Assembly: GCA_011799875.1 (NCBI GenBank)
Contig: CM022301.1
Span: 213,983,888-214,047,887, forward strand
Length of the DNA: 64,000 nt
Origin: Thinopyrum elongatum
Taxonomy: Eukaryota > Streptophyta > Magnoliopsida > Poales > Poaceae
Direction: 5' to 3'
The notes below the pieces were generated by a model. It ran no database searches and was not told the origin of the DNA. It saw nothing but the letters and a program-made list of their open reading frames with translations. How positions within the stretch are numbered: the first letter of the stretch is position 1; each line of letters opens with the position of its first letter. A program made the position numbers and the translations under genes. Positions 1 through 9,250 of this stretch are shown here, piece after piece.

Positions 1-193
1 TCGTCCGGTACGGGACCGATCGCTGTCGGAGAAGGACTCCTAACGAAGATGGGCAGAAGTGTGGTGCACCTCGGATGGGCAACGACTCCGCATCTAGTGG
101 GGCTTCCTGAAGCCACACTGAGTCATCAGCGGTGAAGCTGAGGGCGCCGAATTGGATCCCATCGCCGAACACCTTCTCGTCGCCGAAAACCAT
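1..193 (-). CDS. Partial open frame at the left edge, downstream of a putative primer site (element J)
   Basis: On the minus strand an ATG at 193-191 opens a frame of 64 codons that is still open at base 1. It follows a degenerate primer-binding-site-like sequence (237-252) in the position expected for the first coding region of an LTR retrotransposon. The N-terminal residues read MVFGDEKVFGDG; I recognise no domain. It could be the start of a gag or of an accessory ORF. The assignment rests on position only. Confidence 0.3.
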   Translation of the reverse strand, partial: MVFGDEKVFGDGIQFGALSFTADDSVWLQEAPLDAESLPIRGAPHFCPSSLGVLLRQRSVPYRT

Positions 194-236
194 GATGATG
201 GAAATACCACCTGCTCCGCAAATCGCAAGAGGCGCA

Positions 237-252
237 GCCCCATGGTGGGCAT
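237..252 (-). other. Putative degenerate primer binding site of element J
   Basis: Read on the minus strand, this stretch contains CCCACCATGGGGC, which matches the core of the clear primer site of element E at 9233-9250 (TGGCGCCCACCATGGGGC). Both resemble the complement of a plant tRNA-Lys 3' end. The TGG that should start the site is degraded here, so the call is tentative. Confidence 0.4.
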
Positions 253-256
253 GAAC

Positions 257-1000
257 TATCGAGGCAACGAATCTGATAGTGAGTACTAGGGGTACAAGTA
301 ATGGTTGAACCTAGCTATGACATAGGTGTGACACTCGTACGAGTTCAGGCCTCTCGCGGAGAAGTAAAAGCCCTACGTCTCGAGTCATGAGGCTGTTTTT
401 ACTCCGGTGTCCGAATTACAATGGGGTTGCGAACCCTTGTCTTGGCGCTGGAGGGTGGCTTATATAGAGTGTGTCGTCCCTCATTAAGGCTACATTACAA
501 GGGAGATAAAGGGGAGAATTAATATAGACGTTATTGGTAACTACTGCCATAACTACACTTGAAGCCTGGCGTTATGCTCCTCGAACGTTGCAGCTCCTAC
601 GTGACCCTTTCACCTTTCATGTCTGAATGCTGGCATGTGCGGCCGAATGGCGGTGAGGCGTCCGAGTGAGCTATCTCCATCCGAGTGGATATTCAGAAGT
701 GGGCATCCAAATATACCTATGGTCCTAGAACCTTATAATGATGGTGCGGGCCCTAGGTGGGCCCATGGTATCAGGTCCTTGACCCTACCCTTAGTAGGTG
801 ACCCCATCAATGTGCGCAGTAGTGGAGGAAGCCGAGTGGCTTCACCGTAATCCATAGGTAGCGACCAACTAGGGTTGTCGTGGCCCCTTCCGCTGCTGAA
901 AGGACCACCACGACAATCCAATGACTTTGATGGCAGTGGTGATGGAGAGGACAACAACGGTAGTCCAATCAAGGAGCATGATCGTGCGTACAAGGTTATT
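257..1000 (-). mobile_element. Putative 5' LTR of minus-strand LTR retrotransposon J
   Basis: The stretch upstream (in minus orientation) of the putative primer site has no coding potential. It carries a minus-strand TATA-like box, CTATATAAG, at 459-467. The order TATA box, leader, primer site, open frame is that of a 5' LTR. I could not fix the outer end. The other LTR and most of the element lie to the left of the window. Confidence 0.4.
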
Positions 1001-1163
1001 ATTTGGTACCTCGTATAATTTTTTGGTTTTTTAAATATAAAAGAACGGACGAAACCTTGTCTGGTTTGTGTAAATTATATCAAGCTTTATACTATTTGCA
1101 AGAAATTTGTTCGGTTTCCATTAAATTTGTGCTTTTGATTCAATTTTTGTTTAGAATGCCTTC

Positions 1164-2222
1164 TGCTACGTCTCGAACGTATCTATAATTTTTTGTTGTT
1201 TCATGCTATTATATTATCCCTTTTGTATGCTTTATATACCATTTTATATTATTTTTATGGACTAACCTATTAACTTAGTGCCTAGTGTCACTTCCTATTT
1301 TTTGCATGTTTTTTGTTTCGCAGAAAAACCATACCTACCAAAGTCCAAAAATAGTGAAACTTTACAGTGATTTTTTATGGAACATAAGAGACCCTAGAAG
1401 CTTTGGGGAGAGACCAAAAGACACACGAGGGGCCTCAAGCCCTGGCAGCATGCCCAAGGAGAAGGCGCGCCAGGTGAGCTTGTGGGCCCCCAGATGCTTC
1501 GTTTGCCCTAATCTCTGGCCTATACATTCCCTAATATTCCAATACCCTCGAAGCGAGACCCTAAAAAATTCTACCGCCACCGCAAGACTCTATTCGGACG
1601 CGATCCCAACTGGAGCCCTTTGTCGGTACTCTGTAGGAGGGGGAAACCATTGGGGAGGCTATCTTCATCAACCTTGTTGCCTCCATATCATGATGATGTG
1701 TGAGTAGTTTCTACAAGACCTATGGGTCCATAGCAGTTGCTAGATGGCTCCGACTCTCTCTCTCTCTCTTGATTTTGACCTTCAATAAAATGATCTCCTC
1801 TGAGATCAACCCGATGTAATCTTTTGTGATGTGTTTGTTGGGTTCCGATGACTTGTTGGTTTATGATCAGATTATTCATTGATCTATTTTGACTTCTTGA
1901 GCCTTCATTATTGTGTAATTTTATAGCTTTGTATCTCTCTCTCTCTCTGATCTATCGGTCTACTTTGGCCAAGTTTGAATGATTTATCTTCAGTGGGAGA
2001 GGTGCTTTGTAGTAGTTTCAATCTTACGGTGATCCTGTCCAGCGACAGAAAGGACAAGGGCATGTATTTTTATTGTTGCTACTAAGAATAAAATGACGAG
2101 GTTTGGTCATATTGATTGATCTTATTTTATCAACATTATGCCATATTGCTTAATGTGTTACTCTGTTTTTATGAATTTAATAGTTAGTGATGCATGCTGG
2201 ATAGCGGTCTTGGGTGGAGTAA
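1164..2222 (+). mobile_element. Truncated LTR of a Gypsy-type element (K), target of element A
   Basis: The sequence from TGCTACGTCTCGAACG onward is a diverged version of the TGATACGTCTCCAA start seen, reversed, at the ends of C and D. It continues as an AT-rich LTR with a GC-rich middle (around 1465-1500) and short CT tracts near 1755 and 1935. It stops at 2222, where A begins. The base run AGTAA (2218-2222) would be A's target-site duplication, but the matching copy is lost with A's 3' end. No polypurine tract is seen before 1164, so K may have been a solo LTR or already truncated. Confidence 0.6.
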
Positions 2223-2586
2223 TGATACGTTCATTTTGGATCATGTTCTCCTACTGTTATTTATAGTGTTTTCATTCAATATAACACTTTGTGGAGTAAT
2301 TCTAATGCCTTTTCTCTCATGATATGCAAGGTTTATACAAAGAGGGAGATTGCCGGCAGCTGGAATTCTGGACCTGAAAAAGCTACGTCAGAGATACCTA
2401 TTCTGCACATCTCCAAATGAGCTGAAATTTTATGGAGATTTATTTTGGAATATATAAAAAATACTTGAGAAAATAAATACCAGAGGGGGCCACCCAGGTG
2501 CCCACTAGGCACCAGACCGCCTACCCCCCTGGCGCGCCCTGGTGGGTAGTGGGGCCCCTGGCCAGCCTCCGGGGCCCATCTTCTGG

Positions 2587-2594
2587 TATATAAG
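2587..2594 (+). promoter_or_regulatory. TATA box of A's 5' LTR
   Basis: TATATAAG lies downstream of the GC-rich hairpin-forming stretch 2490-2545. The same box is at 37950-37957 in the 3' LTR and, on the minus strand, at 46776-46784 in B. Confidence 0.6.
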
Positions 2595-2719
2595 CCTATT
2601 TGACCTAGAAAAAAATAAAGGGAGGACTTTCGGGACGGAGCGCCGCCGCCTCGAGGTGGAACCTGGGCAGGAACACTTTTGCTCTTCGGTGAAGCGATTC
2701 CGTCGGGGATACTTCCCTT

Positions 2720-4026
2720 ACCGAAAAAGGCTTTCGCCCCGCTTTATATATAAAGCAACCACCACACATTACAACCAGCGACAAGAAAGGAAAAGAAAAG
2801 AAAAAGAAAATCGACAAGATACAAACACTACGGAACAGCGAACGCCGGCCTCATATCATGCCAACAACGCGAACGCGACACGGGAGCAATTCATCACCGG
2901 AGGAAAGCCACGCTCCATCAACTCCCAAGGGCCCCTGTTGTCCCACCTTCCGCCGCTGCCTCCGAAGAGGGCACCCCTACCCTCTCGTCCTGGATCGAAG
3001 GACGCCGTCCCTGTCAGGAGGCAGAATCGCTCACCCCTGAGCCCGGATGGACTGGCCAACAAGAAGCCAGGGAAAGGACGACAGCCCTGGCCACCTCACC
3101 TCTCATAGGAACCCATACATCGCCACCGTCTCCGGCCAAGACCAAGAAGCCCACACCACTGTCGAGCAGGAACACCACCGAAGAATAGGCAGAGCACCAC
3201 CACACCGAGCCCCTGACCCCCTAGACACCCAAGGTGGCGCCTTCATGAAGTAACCGATGCCGAAGCACCGTCACCACCCAATCAAGAGATTTTAGGCTTT
3301 CGCCCGGGACCAGGGGGCGGAGGGCGGGGAGGTCTCGATGTCGCCCACCAGTGGGAGAAACGGCGCCGAGAGCGTCGCCAACATCGTGACCGGCACCGCC
3401 GGTCAAGGGTTTCGCCCGACCCCGAGCCCGAACCTCCACTGCAGTGCCAATCATCCAAGCAAGATGCTCGGGGGAAGCCCACGACTGGCAGGCAGAGGGG
3501 AACATGTGTCGGTGCAGCCGGCATCTCCAGATCGAAACCACGCCCGCCGCCGCCTTGCCACCCAGCACGGCCAAGACAACGCACCGCAGCGCCGACGCCA
3601 CTCCCCGTCGAGGAAGGGGAGGAGCCCTCTCCATCAGTGGCAGCCGCCACCCGCAGCCTCCATGAGCCCTAGGATCCAAACCAGCCGCACCGGGCCAGAC
3701 CCCTACCGCGCCACCACGGAGCTGCACCGCCGCCTCCCAGCGCAGCCGCCACCGGATCCATGCGTCCCCGCCGTCGGGGGGCCCGCCGGACCCAGCACCC
3801 CCATGAGCGGCGGCCCGCGCCGCCGAGATCCCAACCAGGGGAGGAAGGAGAGAGGCCCCGCCGCTGCCAGCACCGCACGGGCTTCGCCCGGTAGACGTCC
3901 TCCGGCAGCGGCGAGGAGGAGGAGAGGATGATGGGGAAGGCTAGCACCGACGACGGATCTGGAGCCCCCGTGACGCGCTCGCGGGGCGTGTCGCGGGAGC
4001 AGGGGGAGGAGCGTAACCGACCAGTC
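2720..4026 (-). mobile_element. Non-LTR (LINE-like) insertion without an intact ORF
   Basis: The insertion is flanked by a 14-bp direct repeat, GGGATACTTCCCTT, at 2706-2719 and 4027-4040, as expected of target-primed reverse transcription. Read on the minus strand it begins with about 1 kb of GC-rich sequence resembling a LINE 5' leader and ends with TTTATATATAAAGCGGGG and then CCTTTTTCGGT. There is no poly(A) and no reverse-transcriptase ORF, so it is a non-autonomous or internally deleted copy. The empty site is visible in B's LTR (minus strand near 46660) and, without the insert, in A's 3' LTR near 38060. Confidence 0.8.
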
Positions 4027-5071
4027 GGGATACTTCCCTTCAGGAGGGGGAAATCGAAGCAATCGTCATCACCAACAACCCTCCCACCTTGCGAGGACCA
4101 ATCTTCATCAACATCCTCACCAGCACATCTCATCTCAAAATCCTAGTTCATCTCTTGTGTTCAATCTTTGTATCAAAACCTGAGATTGGTACATGTGGGT
4201 GGCTAGTAGTGTTGATTACATCTTGTAGTTGATGCTAGTTGGTTTATTTGGTGGAAGATTATATGTTCAGATCCATTATGCTATTTATTATCCCTCTAAT
4301 CTTGAGCATGAATATGATTTGTGAGTAGTTGCTTTTGTTCTTGAGGACATGGGAGGAGTCTTGTCATAAGTAATCATGTGAATTCGGTATTCGTTCCATA
4401 TTTTGATGATGTGTATGTTGTGATTCCCTTTGTGGCATTATGTGAACATCAACTACATGACACTCCACCATCTTTGGGCCTAAGGGAATGCATTGTGGAG
4501 TAGTTATTAGATGATGGGTTGCTAGAGTGACAGAAGCTTAAACCCTAGTTTATGCGCTATTCCGTAAGGGGCTGATTTGGATCCATATGTTTAACGCTAT
4601 GGTTAGATTTTATCTTAATTCTTCTTTCATAGTTGCGGATGCTTGCAAGAGGGTTAATCATAAGTGGGAGGCTTGTTCAAGTAAGAACAGCACCCAAGCA
4701 CCGGTCCACCCACATATCAAATTATCAAAGTAGTGAACGTGAATCAAACAAACATGATGAAAGTGACTAGATGAAATTCCTGTGTGTCCTCAAGAATGTT
4801 TTACTTATTATCAGAGACCGTTCCGGCCTGTCCTTTGCTACAAAAAGGATTGGGCTACCTTGCTTCACTTTTTTTACCATTACTATTACTTGCTCGTTAC
4901 AAATTATCTTGCTATCAAACTATCTGTTACCGACAATTTCAGTGCTTGCAGAAAATACCTTGCTGAAAACCGCTTGTCATTTCCTTCTGCTCCTTGTTGG
5001 GTTTGACACTCTTACTTATTGAAAGGACTATGATTGATCCCCTATACTTGTGGGTCATCAAGACTCTTTTT

Positions 5072-5089
5072 TGGTGCCGTTGCCGGGGA
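5072..5089 (+). other. Primer binding site of element A (tRNA-Asp type)
   Basis: TGGTGCCGTTGCCGGGGA lies 11 bases after the LTR end. It differs at one position from TGGCGCCGTTGCCGGGGA, the complement of the plant tRNA-Asp 3' end used by Athila elements. Confidence 0.85.
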
Positions 5090-5166
5090 GTGAAGCGCTT
5101 CTGGTGAGTGGAATTTGGTAAGGAAAATTTGATATTATGTTCTGAAATTTACTGTTACTTGTTACT

Positions 5167-6208
5167 ATGGAAAACAATCCTTTGAGTAGTTTGGTCGGGG
5201 TATCTTCACCTCGACCAAAAGCACAAATAGTTGCTCCTCAACCTACTGCACCTACTGAAAATATTGGTTATGAGATTCCTTCGGGTATGATAGAGAAACA
5301 GCTAGCTAATCCTTATGCAGGAGATGGAACACTACATCCTGATATGCACCAAATCTATGTGGATGAAGTTTGTGGATTATTTAAGCTTGCGGGTTTACCC
5401 GGAGATGAAGTTAAGAAGAATTTTTTCCCTTTATCTTTGGGGGTAAAATCATTGACATGGTATAGGCTATGTGATGATATTGGAGCTTGGGACTGGAATC
5501 GATTGAAATTGGAATTTCACCAAAAGTTTTATCCTATGCATCTAGTTCATCGTGATCGGAATTATATATATAATTTTTGGTCTCGTGAAGGAGAAAGTAT
5601 CGCTCAATCTTGGGGGAGGCTTAAATACATGATGTATATATGCCCCAATCATGAGCTCTCGAAGGAAATTACCTTACAGAATTTTTATGCTCGACTTTCT
5701 CATGATAATCAAACCATGCTTGATTCTTCTTCGACTAGGTCTTTTATGAAGAAACTATTTAATTCAGATGGAACCTTCTAGAAAGAATTAAACGCAACTC
5801 CAAAGATTGGGAACTCAACAAAGGTAATGAGTCAGTTATAACACTTAAGTTTGATTGTGTTAAATCTGTTATGGACACCGATACTTTTCACAAGTTTAGC
5901 ACTATATATGGACTTGACTCTGAGATAGTAGCCTCTTTTGTGAATCATTTGCTACTCATGTTGACATCCCTAAGGATAAATGGTTTAAATTTCATCCACC
6001 TGTTAAAGAAAAGATTGAGGAGCCAGTTATAGTTAAAGATGAAACTATCATTTACAATGTTGATCCAGTTGTGCCTACTGCTTATATTGAAAAACCACCT
6101 TTCCCTGTAAGGATAAAGGAACATGCTAAGGTTTCGACCGTGGTTAACAAAAGTAATATTAGAGCACCTAAACCCTCTTAACAAATTAAAGTAGAACCTA
6201 GTATTGCT
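5167..6208 (+). pseudogene. gag: gag of element A, frameshifted
   Basis: This encodes the Athila-type structural protein that packages element RNA. It starts at ATG 5167 (MENNPLSSL) and stays open for 204 codons, including the conserved retrotransposon gag core around WDWNRLKLEFHQKF and IAQSWGRLKYMMY. Comparison with the homologous reading in B shows two single-base deletions in homopolymers, near 5753 (A run) and near 5940 (T run), and a stop at 6178-6180. The region after the second shift reads on into the protease in the frame used from 6209. No zinc knuckle is seen. The gene is non-functional as it stands. Confidence 0.85.
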
Positions 6209-7849
6209 ATGGTTAAAGATCTCTTGGTTGATAATATTGATGGGCATGTTATTTACTTCTTTGGTGAAGCTACTAGAATTTCCAAACCAGACACTAAAGA
6301 TAAGAATAAACCCGTTGTTGGCATGCCTGCTGTCTCAGTTAAAATAGGAGATCATTGTTATCATGGCTTATGTGATTTGGGTTCTAGTGTTAGTGCTATC
6401 CCTTTTAATCTATACCAAGAAATTATGAATGATATTGCACCTGCTGAAATAGAAGATATTGATGTTACTATTAAGCTTGCTAATAGAGATACTATCACAC
6501 CACTTGGGATTGTTAGAGATATTTTAGTCTTGTGTGGGAAAATAAAATACCCTACTAATTTCCTAGTCCTTGGTTCTTCACAAGATGATTTTTGTCCCAT
6601 AATATTTGGCAGACCTTTCTTGAACATTGTTAATGCTAAGATAGATTGCAATAAAGAAACTGTCAGTGCTAATTTTGGTGATGTGTCTCATGAGTTTAAT
6701 TTCTCTAAGTTTCATAGGCAACCTCATGGTAAAGAATTGCCTAGTAAGGATGAAATAATTGGTCATGCTTCTATTGCCGTACCACCTACTGATCCATTAG
6801 AACAATATTTGCTAGACCATGAAAATGATATGCACTTGTATGAAAGAAATGAAATAGATAAGATGTTCTTTGATCAACAACCTAGTCTTAAACACAATTC
6901 ACCTGTTGAAACTCTAGGAGGCCCTCCTCCACCTATGGGTGATCTTGTGTTTCAATTGAAACAATTACCTGATACTTTGAAATATGTTTATCTTGATGAA
7001 AAGAAGATATATCCTGTTATTATTAGTGCTAACATTACAGAGCATGAAGAAAATAGATTATTAAAAACTCTAAGGAAGCACCGTGCTGCTATTGGATATA
7101 CTCTTGATGATCTTAAGGGCATCAGTCCCACTCTCTGCCAGCACAAGATTAATATGGAACCAAATGCTAAACCAGTTGTTGATCATTTGCGACGATTAAA
7201 TCCTAAGATGAAGGAAGTGGTAAGAACTAAAATATTAAAGCTTCTGGAAGCAGGTATAATTTATCCTATAGCTGATAGTAGATGGGTAAGTGTAGTCCAG
7301 TGTGTCCCTAAGAAAGGAGGCATTACTATCATTCCTAATGATAAAAATGAACTTATCCCACAAAGAATCGTGACTGGTAATAGAATGGTAATTGATTTCA
7401 GAAAATTAAACAAAGCCACTAGAAAAGATCATTACCCTTTGCCTTTTATTGATCAAATGTTAGAAAGATTATCTAAGCACACACACTTTTGCTTTCTTGA
7501 TGGATATTCTGGTATCTCTCAAATACCTGTATTGCAACCCGATCAAGAGAAAACCACATTTACTTGTCCTTTTGAAACTTATGCTTATAGACGTATGCCT
7601 TTTGGTTTATGCAATGCACCTGCTACCTTTCAAAGATGTATGACTGCAATGTTCTCTGACTTTTGTGAAAAGATTGTTGAGGTTTTCATGGATGATTTTT
7701 CCATTTACAGAGCTTCTTTTGATGATTGCTTAAGCAACCTTGATCGAGTTTTGCAGAGATGTGAACAAACTAATATTGTCTTGAATTGGGAGAAGTGCCA
7801 TTTTATGGTGAATGAAGGTATTGTCTTGGGGCATAAAATTTCCGAATGA
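6209..7849 (+). pseudogene. pol: Protease and reverse transcriptase of element A
   Basis: One open stretch of 546 codons. The aspartic protease is near residue 53 (LCDLGSSVSAIP), with DLG in place of the usual DSG or DTG, as also seen in B (DLGAS). The reverse transcriptase occupies roughly residues 315-530 and has the motifs VIDFRKLNKAT, FCFLDGYSG, RRMPFGLCNAPATF and catalytic FMDDFS (residues 493-498). It ends at a TGA at 7847-7849 immediately before GIEVDKAKV, a point where the polyprotein should continue. B has a TGA at the same place. The clade call (Athila) comes from the RT motifs. Confidence 0.9.
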
Positions 7850-7858
7850 GGTATTGAG

Positions 7859-8433
7859 GTGGATAAAGCTAAAGTTGATGGAATTGAGAAAATGCCATGT
7901 CCTAAAGATGTGAAAGGTATAAGAAGTTTCCTCGATCATGCTGGCTTCTATAGACGGTTTATTAAAGACTTCTCTAAAATTTCTAGGCCTCTTACTAATC
8001 TCTTGCAAAAAGATATTCCATTTGTCTTCGATGATGATTGCGTAGAAGCCTTTGAAACACTTAAGAAAGCCTTGACCTCTGCACCTATTGTTCAACCACC
8101 TAATTGGAACTTGCCTTTTGAAATTATGCGTGATGCTAGTAATTTTGTTGTTGGTGTTGTTCTAGGACATAGAGTTGATAATAAATTAAATGATATCCAT
8201 TATGCTAGTAAGACTCTAGACAGTGCTCAAAGAAATTATGCTACTACTAAGAAAGAATTTCTAGCAATTGTGTTTGCTTGTGATAAATTCAGATCTTACA
8301 TAGCCGATTCTAAAGTGATTGTTCACACCGATCATGCTGCTATTAAATACCTTCTGGAAAAGAAAGATGCTAAACCTAGACTTATTAGGTGGGTTCTTTT
8401 GTTACAAGAATTTGACTTGCATATCACTGATAG
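7859..8433 (+). pseudogene. pol: RNase H region of element A, cut by element E
   Basis: This continues the RT frame after the TGA. It contains the RT connection segment ([16 protein letters not shown]) and an RNase H domain with the acidic residues in MRDASNF, TKKEFLA and HTDHAA. It ends abruptly at HITD, where E's 5' LTR begins. In B the same protein runs on through a linker into an integrase. All of that is missing here until 13709. Confidence 0.9.
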
Positions 8434-9230
8434 TGTCGGGGGGATGACCCCCGGGTAGGCCCAAGATGGCTAACGACGCTTCAAAAACATCGGGGCGACA
8501 AGCGCCCCGGTCCGGCTGCCCGGCCACCCTGGCCGGCTCGCCATCCCGGCTGCCCGGTCGGCTCCCCGTCCGGCTGCTCCAGCCGGCCTGCTCTGCGAAG
8601 TCAACCGCAGCTCCGACCCGACACCGACAAGACGGTCGTACCATGGACACTATTGCTGATAAAGCAAACACTATAGCCTGTGTCATGTGTCACTTCGCTA
8701 TGCTCCAATAGAGATGCACTGTAGCCTGCATCATGCATCACATCATATGACATCCCAATAGTGTAGTGGGTGTGTGTGGGCCACCCATTGTTCCTGCGCA
8801 CTAGTATATAAAGTGACCCAGGGAAGGCCTCACACACACAGCCTCACTTGGCCACGCTCACACATCCATCCATCCATGCCCACTCGGCCGCACACATGCA
8901 CGCTCATAGCCAGAGCCCTTGGCTCTCATGCCACACGCACTCACACTCACTCACACATGAGGCCGAGTAGAGAATAAGTGTAGCCAGCGTCCTTATTCAT
9001 CCGGATACAGCTCCAGGAGCAACTCTGTACTGCTACATATACACTGCGTATATCATCAGACATGCAGGAGTAGGGGTGTTACCTCCCGGCGAGGGCCCTG
9101 AACCTGGGTAAACCACCGCATGCTGCTTGCCCAATCCCGTCCCTTGATCTCCATAGCAGCCTTGCCCTCACCTCAAGCCACCCCATGGCATTTGTCGTCT
9201 CGCGAACCCGCCCGCGAGATAACCACGACA
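8434..9230 (+). repeat. 5' LTR of element E
   Basis: 797 bp, starting TGTCGGGGGGATGACC and ending AACCACGACA. It has a TATA box, TATATAAAG, at 8805-8813, followed by a CACA-rich leader. The matching LTR at 12888-13708 is 24 bp longer because of a short internal duplication. Confidence 0.9.
8805..8813 (+). promoter_or_regulatory. TATA box of element E
   Basis: TATATAAAG in the 5' LTR; the same box is at 13282-13290 in the 3' LTR. Confidence 0.65.
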
Positions 9231-9232
9231 GT

Positions 9233-9250
9233 TGGCGCCCACCATGGGGC
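9233..9250 (+). other. Primer binding site of element E (tRNA-Lys-like)
   Basis: TGGCGCCCACCATGGGGC begins two bases after the LTR end. It resembles the complement of plant tRNA-Lys (TGGCGCCCAACGTGGGGC) with small differences. Confidence 0.75.

Larger units (their letters stand above)
2223..5060 (+). repeat. 5' LTR of element A (interrupted by a non-LTR element)
   Basis: It starts TGATACGTTC and ends GGTCATCA, directly before the primer site. Without the 2720-4040 insertion plus duplication it is 1517 bp, close to the 1505 bp LTR of element B (45626-47130). The same sequence recurs at 37587-38973 as A's partial 3' LTR. Confidence 0.93.

Noticed and set aside
2542..4146. Coding genes at 2542-3108, 3338-3931 and on the opposite strand
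   Set aside because: They cross the boundary between A's LTR and the non-LTR insertion, or lie in its GC-rich leader, and have no domain.
4771..5022. Short hydrophobic frames at the LTR ends (also near 38810, 45653 and 58459)
   Set aside because: They fall in LTR sequence and vary in frame among copies. They are conserved as DNA because the LTRs are related, and I see no evidence of translation.
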